Origin: Sceloporus undulatus
Lineage: Eukaryota; Chordata; Lepidosauria; Squamata; Phrynosomatidae
Reading direction: 5' to 3'
Length of the DNA stretch: 64,000 nt
Assembly (NCBI RefSeq): GCF_019175285.1
Contig: NC_056522.1
Location: 64,301,578-64,365,577 of the forward strand
In this document: positions 22,601 to 32,097 of the stretch, one piece after another
Layout: each line of letters starts with the position of its first letter
Position numbering within the stretch: position 1 is the stretch's first letter
The notes under the pieces: model-generated
Seen by the model: the letters and a program-made list of their open reading frames with translations, nothing else
Databases searched by the model: none
Told to the model about the DNA's origin: nothing
Translations under genes and position numbers: made by a program

Positions 22601-22621
22601 GCAATGTAAATGCACAATGTA

Positions 22622-22876
22622 CAGTGGTACCCCGGGATACGAAAGCACCGCCTTACGAAATTCCCGGGATACGAAAAAATCCCATAGGAAAAAACTGTTC
22701 CGGGTTACGTTTTTTTTTTTCGGCTTACGAAAAATTTTTTTGGTGCTTTTCGGCGCTTTTTCGCACGAAACGCGGCTTTCCAGCGCTAGTGGCTATGGCT
22801 TTTTCGGGTTACGAAAAAAATCGGGTTACGAACGCCGCGGCGGAACGAATTAATTTCGTAACCCGAGGCACCACTG
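22622..22876. mobile_element. Mariner-like palindromic MITE, copy 3
   Basis: The ends CAGTGGTACCCCGGGATACG and inverted CGTAACCCGAGGCACCACTG are flanked by TA (22620-22621 and 22877-22878). Confidence 0.85.
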
Positions 22877-23397
22877 TACATTGCAATGTAAACAGCAGCT
22901 GCCTTCAGAATCCCTCACTGAGCATGCGCAAATATGAACACAGGAAGTAAAAGGAAGAACAAATAAGACTGTTTCAGTAGCTACCACCAGCAGAGCAATG
23001 ATCTGCAAATTTGATCACCAAACGGATATGATTTTTAAAAGTGGAGACAATGGATGCATTTTCCTGGATGCATTTTGAAAGAAACTTCAAAAGAAGTTCA
23101 AAAGTTCAAAATAGTTTTCTTTACCTATGTATGGCTTACCTGATCAGCTTGGTTCACTTCACATGTGCATATTGTTTAGTACTGAATAAAAATGCTGAAA
23201 CATGTTGAGTGTCCTTTCTTTTTTTAAGGTGTAAGACTCTATCCTTACTCTTTCAATGCTCTTGCTGCTCGTGGTACCAAATTCTTTGCTAAAGTAACAC
23301 CTAGGAACACATCTACTTTGCTAACTGAAATATACCTGCAATCCACTTTTTTTTTTTAAGAAATAAACTGTATTTAACATAAACTGCTTTACAATAC

Positions 23398-23511
23398 CTT
23401 GCAAAATTTGACTTCAGCCTCCAGGTGGTTAATATATTGAGACTGGTCATGAACGATCGGTACAAGATCACAAAGGGCAGGTAAACTCTGATCTGCAGCT
23501 TTAGCTGTTCT
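23398..23511 (-). CDS. SDCCAG8: SDCCAG8 exon 4
   Basis: 114 nt, 38 codons, phase 0 both sides. Acceptor tttcttcag, donor gtattg. The peptide contains CDLVPIVHDQSQYINHLEAE and VKFCK, against human HDLVHTINDQSQYIHHLEAE and VKFCK. The first dozen residues (RTAKAADQSLPA) are diverged. Coiled-coil sequence. Confidence 0.94.
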
Positions 23512-23888
23512 CTGAAGAAAATAAATGTAATGACAGTAAAGAACTTTTATATAAGAGTTTTTCAAACTATATTGGTATAAGAAAAAAGCATTTCACAACA
23601 GGATAATTTACATTCTTTTCCACTTGCACATGACATTGTTTTACACTGGAAGAAAGATTCTGGAATCAAATCTTGGCATTTATTTATTTATTTATCTGCT
23701 TCACTCCTGTTACTTCCCTCATCCAGATTTCCCATTAGGATAAGTTCTTGACAATATGTTAACACCATTGCCTCTCTCTGCTGCTTCTCTTTTCCATTTA
23801 ACTTGTTCTCATATTAATTATCATTATGCTAAGAGGTCTTATTTCTCTCAACATAAGGCATTACTGTTAAAGGTTAATACAGTGAAGC

Positions 23889-24398
23889 ATAGAATCATAG
23901 TGTCGGAAAGGCCATGAAGTTCAATCCCCTGCCAAGCAGGAATACACAATCAAACCACCCCTGAATGATGGCCATCCGGCCTCTGTTTAAAAAACTCCAA
24001 AGGAGGAGACATCACTATGCTCCAAGGCAGCATATTACACTGTCGAACAGTTCTTGCTGTCACAAAGTTCTTTCTAATGTTTAGGTGGAATCTCTTTTCT
24101 TATAATTTGTATCAACTTCTCTGTGTCCTAGTCTCTAAAGCAGCAGCAAACAAGCTTGCTTGGTCTTCAATATGTCATCCCTTCAAACATTTAAATCTGG
24201 CTATCATTTCTTGACCTTCTCTTCTCTATGCTAAACATACCCAGCTCCCTAAGTCGCTCCTCACAGGGGTTTCCAGACCCTTCAACATTTTGGTTGCTCC
24301 CTCTGGACATGCTCCAGCTTGTCAACATCCTTTTTTAATTGTGGAGCCAAGAACTTGACACAGTATTCCAGGCAAGTCCTAACCAAAGCAATGGCATC
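23889..24398 (-). mobile_element. CR1 LINE 3' end (older copy)
   Basis: The 3' end is recognised by GAATCATAGTGTCGGAAAGG, GATGGCCATCCGGCCTCTGT and CACTGTCGAACAG, all diverged from the other copies. The left side of the retrotransposon is truncated. Confidence 0.8.
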
Positions 24399-24570
24399 AG
24401 GTGGTGTGGACTGCACTGGGTGACACCTCAGAAAAGGGGTGACACTGGGCTGAGTGCACAACCGTCTCTATTGTATGCTGTTCTGCTCATGAGTAGAGTA
24501 GCATGTGGAAGTGGGGGAGAGTGCCCAGCGCACCCCCCTTCCCTGCCATTCACTGTTCTACTCACCGTGT

Positions 24571-24745
24571 TCTGGCTCAATGCTAGGGAATTCTGGGATT
24601 GTAGTTTAGTGAGACATTTAGTATTCTCTATCAGAGAGCTCTGGTGCTACAATAAACTAAAATTCCCTGGATTTCCCTACCACTGAGCCAGGGCAGTTGA
24701 AGCAGTCTCAAATTGGATTACGTATGCAGTGTGTTTTGGACCTTT
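24571..24745. mobile_element. hAT-like palindrome (family P)
   Basis: Near-palindrome: GGCTCAATGCTAGGGAATTC at left, ACTGAGCCAGGGCAGTTGAA at right, ending GCAGTGTGTTTTGGACC. Copies of the same family are at 29868-30029 and 30829-31199. The left end is truncated. Confidence 0.7.
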
Positions 24746-25231
24746 GCTTTTAAAACTGTTTTTAGCATGTTTTAATTAATTTAAATAATTTTGAAAAAAA
24801 TAAAACCATTCTTATCATTCATCAGTATCCCAACATTTCTAGTACATTATTAATAGTAAATAATTCTTCATGCAGCACTAGTATTTGTATGCTTTGATAT
24901 TCAGAATCTTTTTTGAAAGGATTTCACCCCACACACCTAGAATAAATTCAGATTCTTTGTCTTCCGTCTCTCTTCTACTGCTGGCTTTCTCCATGTCACA
25001 TTCATTTAACTCTGATTTAAAGGGCTGAACTGAAGCTAAACAGCTCAACATTGGTACAAGGGTTACATCTTTAATAAACACATAATTTCCTACACCAGCA
25101 TATTAATCCCTTGTTAATTATCTATATAATTCATGAACTGAGATAATATAAATGTTACTTACAGATTTTGCCAAAAGGCATGCAATTATTTGTTCACTTT
25201 AACAGGAATAATAAAAGAGGATAATGCTTAC

Positions 25232-25317
25232 TGTGGGTGACATTCTCCTCCTCCTTGAAGGGGACATTTCACTTTCTTTTTCTTCTTGTTGTCGTAATAA
25301 AGCTTTAAGCTGATTAA
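25232..25317 (-). CDS. SDCCAG8: SDCCAG8 exon 3
   Basis: 86 nt. Acceptor ctcttttag; donor gtaagc after ATGTCACCCACA. With the last base of exon 2 it reads VNQLKALLRQQEEKESEMSP followed by SRRRRMSPT, against human VNQLKDLLRQQADKESEVSP and SRRRKMSP. The basic cluster SRRRRMSP is conserved. Confidence 0.95.
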
Positions 25318-25397
25318 CTAAAAGAGAATGATTAATTATATATTAACAAACAAGATAAATCTAGCCGAAGCAAAACCACAAACTCAAAGTTTCAAAC

Positions 25398-25556
25398 CTG
25401 CATGGCTGTACTGGAGCTCCTGCCATGTTCTCTCCTCACTTTCTTCATAGCCTATATTATTACACAATTGGTCAAACACAGCTGTGCCTTCCCCTATTGC
25501 CATATCTTTTTCATCCAAGGCCTGCTTCAGTTGATTGAGGCTTTTACTAGCACGGT
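25398..25556 (-). CDS. SDCCAG8: SDCCAG8 exon 2
   Basis: 159 nt; acceptor gttgttcacag, donor gtttga. The first two bases complete an Asp codon from exon 1. The peptide DRASKSLNQLKQALDEKDMA and IGEGTAVFDQ... WQELQYSHA aligns with human HASRSIHQLTCALKEGDVTI and WPELQQSHA. The GT donor lacks the usual purine at +3 but the phase (one base carried to exon 3) is right. Confidence 0.93.
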
Positions 25557-25809
25557 CTGTGAACAACAAAATGTTTTTTAATTTGTTGTGAAAATGTATG
25601 AATCCACATTTGAACAGGCAAATACAGATGATGGGATTTATCAGAACACATCAGCCTAGGGGTCTGGACAACGGGAGCTAGTTTGTGCTAGTTAATTAGG
25701 CAACCTGAGCTACCCATTTCAGAATGTTCAAAACAACATATTTGAAACCATACTAGAAATTTATGGATTTGGACCACAGAGTTTTAATCAATAAAGTGAA
25801 AGGACAGTG

Positions 25810-25962
25810 CAGCTGGCCCTCCATATCCACAGATTCAAACATCCAGAACTTGAAAATGTATATAAATTCCAAAAGCAAACCTTGATTTGACTTTTTATAG
25901 AAGGGACATTATTTTACTACATCATTGTATATAATGGGGCTAATATCTGGAGGGCCACTAGT
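25810..25962. mobile_element. Tigger-like MITE
   Basis: CAGCTGGCCCTCCATATCCA at left and the inverted CTGGAGGGCCACTAG at right are typical of pogo/Tigger-type short elements. The interior is AT-rich. Confidence 0.6.
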
Positions 25963-26267
25963 TGCCAACCCTTGTAATTAACTCATGCCTTGGAGAGCTT
26001 CATGACTGGACAGGCGGGATATAAATGTGATTTCCAGAAGCTGCCCAGCAAGTCATGCATATATAACTGACTCAGATGAATAAGAATGAATATGCCCTAA
26101 AGCACAAGTCAGATGATAAAAGGAATCACATCTAATATAAAAAACAGACAACCACTCTCTATAGTATTTCTATCTAATTGGGACAGAGCATCAATGTAGT
26201 GATCCTCATTCATTCCACTACTAACTCTCAGACTTCTATTGCCTCCTACAGGTCTGATAAGATACAC

Positions 26268-26868
26268 AGAATCATAGAGTTGGAAGAGACCACTAGGGCC
26301 ATCCAGTCCAACCCCCTGCCATGCAGGAACTCTCAATCAAAGCATCCCTGACAGATGGCCATCCAGCCTCTGCTTAAAGACCTCCAAGGAAAGAGATTCC
26401 AACACATTCTGAGGGAATGTGTTCCACTATCGAACAGCTCTTACTATCAGGAAGTTCCTCCTAATGTTGAGGTGGAATCTCTTTTCCTGCAGCTTGCATC
26501 CATTGCTCTGGGTCCTGTTCTCTGGAGCAGCCGAAAACAAGCTTGCTCCCTCCTCAATCCCTTCAAATATTTAAACAGGGCTATCATATCACCTCTCAAC
26601 CTTCTCTTCTCCAGGATAAATATAAGCAACTCCCTAAGGCGTTCCTCATAGGGTATGGTTTCCAGACCTTTCACCATTTTAGTCGCCCTCCTTTGGACAT
26701 GCTCCAGTTTCTCAATGTCCTTTTTGAATTGTGGTGCCCAGAACTGGACACAATATTCCAGGTGGGGCCTGACCAAAGCAGAATATAGTGGCACTATTAC
26801 TTCTCTTAATCTTTCTAGACACTATACTTTTATTGATGCAGCCTAAAATTGCAATGGCCTTTCTTTAA
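26268..26868 (-). mobile_element. CR1 LINE 3' end
   Basis: On the minus strand the peptide [40 protein letters not shown] and [20 protein letters not shown] shows the CR1 RT C-terminus in an open frame. The 3' tail is ATAGAGTTGGAAGAGACCAC. 5'-truncated at about 26868. Confidence 0.9.
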
Positions 26869-26902
26869 TTATGGGGAGAAGATAAAATATATTTTATTTT
26901 TA

Positions 26903-26965
26903 GTTTTTTGTGGGTTTTTTGGGCTCTGTGGCCATGTTCTAGAAGAGTTTATTCGTGATGTTTAT
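26903..26965 (-). mobile_element. Penelope-like element terminal fragment
   Basis: GTTTTTTGTGGGTTTTTTGG and GGCCATGTTCTAGAAGAGTT match the left arm of the 31632-31835 element and, inverted, its right arm. It lies 640 bp to the left of the Penelope-like coding region, so it could be its own terminal repeat. Confidence 0.5.
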
Positions 26966-27614
26966 TACAGCTGTGATATTGCTTTATTCTGAACTATTGA
27001 CTCATGTGTTAATGGTCTAAATTCAACTGCTAATTCCAACTAGAGCAGAATCAATGGCTGAATACTAGAACCAAGATTTAGGTATATCCTATTAATTCCA
27101 TAGGCCTACTTCATCAATTCAGTCCCAGATCTCCAGAGGACCTCACTTGGTAGTTTCACATATGTGAAGATATTTCATAGAAAGGGAGAAAAACCAAAAC
27201 CTTGTAGAAAACCACATAAGTTGCTTCCCAGTAGCTTGCACATGAATGCAAAACCACTGAATGGAACCACCAAAGCACTATGCCTCCAAATCCTCATTCT
27301 GATCAGTATTTTAAAAGCAGCTAAAAGTCCAGGAAAATTAGCATGTTGTGTTCCTTTGTCCTCCTTTCCACTTAAAATGCGGGATAGCCTTTCTCAACCT
27401 TTATATTCTGGAAGAACCCTTGAAATAATCTTCAGGTGTCAAGGAACCCCTGCACCAAAATGACTGTATCTACAGCTCAATAATGTTTATTTTCCCCCCA
27501 GTCGCAATCTCCCGTTGGAACTCCCAATGACGTCTTTCAGAACTCTTGGGCTCCAGAGATCTCAGGCAGACTGAGGGGCCCTGGTGTAGAATTAGGTCTC
27601 TGAACCTTGGGAAG

Positions 27615-29470
27615 AGGGGAATGTGCTCCATGGCAGCCTCAAAACAACACACGGACTACATTTTGGCCAACTTTATACAGCAGCAACCAGCAACATAACC
27701 AAAATAGAAAGAAAAGCCATCAAGGACCTCAATTCAGATCCAGAAATCATCATTCTCCCAGAAGACAAAGGCAATGCCACAGTAATCATGGACACAGAAC
27801 AATACAAACAAAAAATCAAGGAATGCCTGGATCCTACAATATACAAAAAGCTGAAACAAGACCCCACCAGCAAAATCACCAGAAAAACAAACACCCTGAT
27901 CAAAAACTTCTCAATTCAGCCAACCACAAGACAAAGTTTGTGCAAATCTGAGGCTCGCCCACCAAGACTCTATGGACTTTCCAAGATCCACAAGGATTCC
28001 ATCTCACTCCGACCCATAGTGAGTGCTATTGGATCCCCCACATATGACTTGGCCAAGTTTCTGGCCACACAATTACAAACCCATATAGGGCAGACCCTCC
28101 ACTACATCAAGGACTCAGCTCACTTCATAGGAAAAATCAAGAACCTGGAACTAAAACCTGGAGACATTTTAATCAGCTTTGATGTGGTCTCCCTGTTCAC
28201 CAAAGTCCCCGTAATGGACACCATGATACTCATCTGACAGATTTTTCCAGAAGACATCACAGCCCTGTTTGAACGTTGCCTCACCACAAGATAATTCCAG
28301 TGGGACAATGGATTCCATGAACAGAGAGATGGGGTAGCAATGGGAAGCCCTCTGAGCCCTGTGATAGCAAACTTTTACATGGAACACTTGGAAAAGCAAG
28401 CCCTGGAAACAGCAGCGAAAAAGACCACAACTTGGTTCTGATACATGGATGACACTTTCACTATTTGGAGCCATGAAGAAGAAGACCTGACTGTGTTCCT
28501 GAACCATCTGAACAACATCCACCCCAACATCCAATTCACTATGGAAAAAGAAAAGGAAGGAACACTGCCATTCTTGGATGTCCTAGTCATCCGTAAACTG
28601 AACCAATATTTGGGTCACACAGTATACAGAAAACCCACATATACAGACAGATACCTGCACAAGTACTCCAACCATCACCTAGGACAAAAAAGAAGCACAG
28701 TCAAAACACTGGTAGACTGAGCAAAAAGCATCTGCGAACCCCACCTCTTGGAAGATGAACGGAAGCACTTGGACTGGGCTCTACAGGCTAATGGTTATTC
28801 CAGCTCAGACATCAGAAGGGCTGCCAGGCCCAGGAATACCCAGAGAAGTGAAGACAAGCAGCCACCCAAAGGGAAGGTATTTTTTACCATACATCAAAGG
28901 AGTCACAGACAGAACAGGCAAAGTGGTGAGGAAGCACAACCTGCAAATGGTTTACAAACCGACAGAGAAAATCCAGCAAATGCTTCGCTCAGCCAAGGAC
29001 CAGAGAGACCCTCTCACAGCCAAAGGAGTTTACTGCATACCATGCAGCTGCAGACAAGTCTACACAGGGACCACCAAACACAGTGTTCAAACAGGAATCA
29101 AGGAACACAAGAGACACTGCAGACAGCAGTAGCACAACATGCCACAAACCATCCTGGGCATAAAATACTCTTTGAAAACACTGAAATTTTGGACCATGCC
29201 AACCACTACCATGTCAGGATGCACAGGGAAGCCATGGAAATCCACAAACATCTGGATAATTTCAACCGGAAAGAAGAAACCCTTAAAGTGAATAAAATTT
29301 GGCTATCAGTACTGAGGAATAGCAAAATAAGGACTCAGCAAATGCAAATGGGAAACCACTCAGAGTCAGGGATGCCAGCCATGAAAGCCTTCGACTTCAC
29401 AAAGCAGGTTTTAATTGAACCAGGGCTAGCACTGGGCAACAATGATTTCCTCAAACGTCTGGCTTGAGAA
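27615..29470 (+). mobile_element. Penelope-like retroelement coding region
   Basis: A reverse transcriptase with Penelope-type motifs: ILPEDKGNATVIMDTEQYK, LYGLSKIHKDS, LRPIVSAIGSPTYDLAKFLA, GDILISFDVVSLFTKVPV, the catalytic YMDDTFTIW, TLPFLDVLVIRK, and YRKPTYTDRYLHKYSNHHLG. It is followed at about 29025-29130 by a GIY-YIG endonuclease piece (GVYCIPCSCRQVYTGTTKHS). RT plus C-terminal GIY-YIG defines the Penelope-like order, unlike LINEs. The copy is broken in several places and incomplete at its 5' side. The 3' part includes GMPAMKAFDFTKQ, also seen at 31830-31870. SDCCAG8 intron 1. Confidence 0.9.
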
Positions 29471-29754
29471 GAGCGTGTTTGGCAGGGTTTCCAGAGGTCC
29501 TAACTCCCAAGGAGGAGCTTTTATGGCTCAAAATCGAGGACGTTTTGGAATTCTTCCCTTGTCCCGAAGCAGACGGTTGAAAGACAGTGGGGTCCTTGGT
29601 AATCCACTGGGATTTGGCTCCAGGGCCCCCTCCAGGGATGCCGAAACCTCTCCACGCCCAAGTCCCATTAAGCACAAGGGCAGGGTGAAAGATACAATAC
29701 TTTTGCCTTGTGTAAAACGGCCAAAACAAGGCTTGCTTTTGGAATCTGTCTTAT

Positions 29755-29778
29755 TATATATATATATATATATATATA
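29755..29778. repeat. (TA)n microsatellite
   Basis: Twelve TA units in SDCCAG8 intron 1. Confidence 0.9.
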
Positions 29779-29867
29779 GCTCTTTTTTCTTCTTCTTCAT
29801 TTACATTATTATGCCATTTATTTCCAATCTTGTATATATGATTTTAGTTGTATTGAGGTATGTAATT

Positions 29868-30029
29868 CTTTTAACTCTTTGTCTGGCTCTTTGCTATGGA
29901 ATTCTGGGAGTTGGAGCTTGTTGTGGGGCCCAGAGCGGAGCACAACAAACTCCAACTCCCAGAATCCCATAGCAAAGAGCCAAAACACTTAAAGCGGTGC
30001 AAAACCGGGTTATCTCTCCAGTGTGGACG
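29868..30029. mobile_element. hAT-like palindrome (family P) next to exon 1 donor
   Basis: TGGCTCTTTGCTATGGAATT and its inverse at 29963-29983, then AGCGGTGCAAAACCGGGTTA and CCAGTGTGGA, the family-P end. The arms meet around GGGGCCCAGAGCGGAGC. It lies 37 bp downstream of the exon 1 splice donor of SDCCAG8. Confidence 0.7.
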
Positions 30030-30066
30030 CAGCTCTCGCTTTCCTGGCTCTTTCTCTCTCTCTCAC

Positions 30067-30202
30067 CGCGTAGACTCCGGTGATACCGCTCCAAAGTCTG
30101 CTCCAGGTCGGGCTCTCCCACAGCCTCCCTGAGGAGGAAGGAGTTGGGGCTGCACGCAGCGGCCCTTTCCGTGACCGCCGCCGGCTCTGGAGAGTCCTCC
30201 AT
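30067..30202 (-). CDS. SDCCAG8: SDCCAG8 exon 1 (start codon, extended N-terminus)
   Basis: 136 nt from the only in-frame ATG to a clean donor gtgaga. The peptide starts MEDSPEPAAV and ends DLEQTLERYHRSLR; human starts MAKSPEN and then LEEILGQYQRSLR. The start is anchored by the MxxSPE match and the conserved LEQTLERYHRSLR end. Between them lie about 22 residues (VTERAAACSPNSFLLREAVGEPD) with no human counterpart. The exon lies in GC-rich, CpG-rich sequence. A palindromic hAT-like element begins less than 40 bp inside intron 1. Confidence 0.9.
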
Positions 30203-30580
30203 TGGGACACAGCGCCAAAAGTTTCTTCAGAAGAAGCAGGAGGACAGTCCTCTCTCTCGCTGGCGCCGGCGCTGCTTCTGACGCCGTTCTGAGGCAGAGA
30301 GGCTTCAGGGTCGGGTTAATATAGGCGAGAGGGGTCTCCCAGGCCGATCCTGAGGGAGGGCGTTGCTTAGCAACCGAAAAAACGGTCCCTCGTAGGGGAG
30401 GTCCTGCTTTTACCGGTCGAGGGTGGGCGGGGCAAAGAGAGAGAGAGAGAGAGAGAGGGCGAAAGAGAGAGAAAGCTTCCTATCGCGACCGGCATGCAAC
30501 GCGGCCGCTTGGGCGTACGCTTAATGACGCTTTCGCCGCGCTGCCTGCTGGGAATCGTAGTCCCCTGCCACAGCGACGCC
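30203..30580 (-). promoter_or_regulatory. SDCCAG8: SDCCAG8 5' UTR and CpG-rich promoter
   Basis: CpG-dense sequence upstream of the SDCCAG8 start codon, including a (GA)n stretch at about 30434-30460 and NotI-like GCGGCCGC at about 30499. No TATA box is obvious, as is usual for housekeeping-type centrosomal genes. The transcription start cannot be fixed from sequence alone. The CpG density stops abruptly at about 30580, where an L2 tail begins. Confidence 0.6.
30543..30561 (-). promoter_or_regulatory. ZNF143/THAP11-type (SBS) promoter motif
   Basis: GCCTGCTGGGAATCGTAGT is the reverse complement of a full match to the known Staf/ZNF143-THAP11 consensus ACTACRNNTCCCAGVRNGC. This motif is typical of CpG-island and bidirectional promoters. 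It lies about 340 bp upstream of the SDCCAG8 start codon. Binding itself is inference. Confidence 0.6.
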
Positions 30581-30582
30581 AA

Positions 30583-30593
30583 TAATAATAATA

Positions 30594-30628
<35 letters not shown>

Positions 30629-30825
30629 GTTTTTAATTTATGTCCCGCCTCTCCGTCAGAATCGAGGCGACTTACAGCTGTAATAAAATGCATACAGTAT
30701 AAAAGTAAATCCCATTATTCCCCTCCCTCTTAAAACAATATAACGTAATCATCATAAAAACATAAAATAAACATATTCACTGCAATAAAACCATTAAGTA
30801 ACAGAGGAAATCTTGAAAACCCTTA
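30583..30825 (-). mobile_element. L2-type LINE 3' tail with (AAT)n
   Basis: The (AAT)n run at 30583-30628 is followed by TTATGTCCCGCCTCTCCGTC and GAGGCGACTTACAGC, the inverted L2 tail (GTAAGTCGCC...GGCGGGACATAAA). Its insertion ends the CpG-rich SDCCAG8 promoter. Confidence 0.7.
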
Positions 30826-30828
30826 GGT

Positions 30829-31199
30829 CCAAAACACACACTGCAGAAATAACCCAGTTTGACACCGCTTTAACTGCCCTGGCTCATGGCTAGGGAGTTG
30901 TGGGAGATGTAGTTTTGTGAGGCATTTAGCCTTCTCTGGTCAAAATAGGAGGAAGAAAAAACACACACCAAGAACTAGCTATACTATATATCACTAAATA
31001 CAAACGTAGTGATATATAGTATTCCTATTTCTGGGAGGGGGGGTCTTCCTATTTTGACCAGTTACTGTGTAAGCCTCCTGTTGTGTTGGTTTATGTAGCC
31101 TTCTCTGCCAGAGATACCTCTGGTGACACAATATACAACATTTCCCAGTTGTTAGAGTGGTCTCAAAGTGGATGATTTCTGCAATGTGTTTTGGACCTT
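30829..31199. mobile_element. hAT-like palindrome (family P) with nested insert
   Basis: Left part GTCCAAAACACACACTGCAG and TTTGACACCGCTTTAACTGC, right part GATTTCTGCAATGTGTTTTGG. The insert 30939-31095 is bounded by a repeated TAGCCTTCTCTG at 30927-30938 and 31096-31107. Confidence 0.75.
30939..31095. mobile_element. Nested 157-bp insert with inverted arms
   Basis: GTCAAAATAGGAGGAAG near its left edge and CTTCCTATTTTGAC near 31054-31067 are inverted. A second palindrome ACTATATATCACTA/TAGTGATATATAGT lies inside. The 12-bp flanking repeat suggests a target duplication, longer than usual for DNA transposons. Confidence 0.55.
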
Positions 31200-31630
31200 A
31201 CTCCCGCTAAGGTGCCGGTGTTACCCCGCTCTAGCAAAATACAAAAGGGCCCTGTAATTTCCCCCCAATTAATATTTATTTCAATTAATACTTACTAATA
31301 ATTATTATTCAATTAATAACTAATAATAGGGTGCCTTGGCACTGTGGGGTGGTGGTGGGCTGCCATCAATACCACAACAGGCGGATTTTCTGTATGGAAG
31401 GAAAACAGGTCTTGGGGAAATTCAAAGGTCAATAAGTTTTATTGTAGGTAAACCTCAGAGATGTACATTGGACCAATGCACAACGCCATCCGGTTGTCTG
31501 GCTGAGTTTTTATTCTTTCCTTAAAAACATAGAATTTCAAACTGAAAAACCCGCTTTTACCATTTTTCAACAAGAACAGAGAACCCCACCTTTCCTCTGT
31601 GCTCTTTAAGGGAAACAGTTAATACTTTGT
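31200..31630. other. Intergenic stretch, unassigned, possibly LTR-like
   Basis: An AT-rich (ATTAATA)n part and a segment with an AATAAAA-type signal on the minus strand near 31430-31442. No paired ends seen; no gene. Confidence 0.4.
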
Positions 31631-31631
31631 T

Positions 31632-31875
31632 TTTTGTGGGTTTCTGGGGCTATGTGGCCATGTTCAAGAAGAGTTTATTCCTGACCTTTCATCCACATCT
31701 GTGGCTGGCATTTACAAAGAAGATGCTGCAAACTGAATTCTCTGAAGATGCCAGCCACAGATGCTGGTGAAACGTCAGGAATAAACTCTTCTAGAACATG
31801 GCCACATAGACCCAAAACACCACAAAAAACTATGGATGCCGGGCATGATGAAAGCCTTCGACTTCATAGTGAATA
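31632..31875. mobile_element. Penelope-like terminal repeats in inverted pair
   Basis: The left arm 31632-31713 (TTTTTTGTGGGTTTCTGGGG through CTGTGGCTGGCAT) is the reverse complement of the right arm 31748-31833 (ATGCCAGCCACAGATGCTGG through ACCACAAAAAAC). The tail ATGGATGCCGGGCATGATGA, AAGCCTTCGACTTCA matches the 3' part of the Penelope-like element at 29375-29400, which links the two. Confidence 0.7.
31736..31790 (+). ncRNA. Hammerhead-ribozyme-like motif in Penelope end
   Basis: CTGAAGA at 31742-31748, a hairpin of GCCAGC (31750-31755) and GCTGGT (31763-31768) with a 7-nt loop, then GAAAC GTC at 31769-31776. These are the three blocks of a type I hammerhead core, and Penelope-like elements are known to carry such ribozymes. 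One base (T31749) is extra at the foot of the hairpin and stem III would be minimal, so activity is doubtful. Confidence 0.4.
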
Positions 31876-32097
31876 CTTTATTTCCAAACCAAGGCTCTCT
31901 TCCTTTTTTCCCTCCAGGGTGACCAGTCGCCCTAACCCTAAAAGGAGAACAAGGCACCACAAAATGTAGGACATTCAAGGAAAGATGTAGGACACATGTG
32001 GGAAAATGGAGCAGAGAACACAATAGGGGGAAGACAGCACAGAGTCAGTAAAGAAGTAGTACAGGGATACAGGGTTAATCTAAATGAATTTAAGTCT

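Larger units (their letters stand above)
962..30202 (-). other. SDCCAG8: SDCCAG8 gene, coding exons 1-10 (3' part outside window)
   Basis: Locus-level entry. Ten exons on the minus strand give 430 codons in one continuous frame (136+159+86+114+126+123+65+189+139+153 nt), about 60% of a protein that is 713 residues in human. SDCCAG8 (CCCAP, NPHP10) is a coiled-coil protein of the centrosome and the ciliary transition region, needed for ciliogenesis and recruitment of pericentriolar material; human loss causes nephronophthisis/Bardet-Biedl ciliopathy (family knowledge). The C-terminal coiled coils would lie left of position 1; positions 1-237 hold only intron 10 sequence. The gene is divergent from CEP170. 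Introns are 1.2-5.6 kb and packed with transposons, but every exon keeps its frame and splice signals, so it looks functional. Confidence 0.95.

Noticed and set aside
29868-30029. Functional ZNF143 site just inside SDCCAG8 intron 1
   Set aside because: The CTGGGAGTTGGAG blocks belong to the hAT-like palindrome and miss the GTAGT part of the motif.
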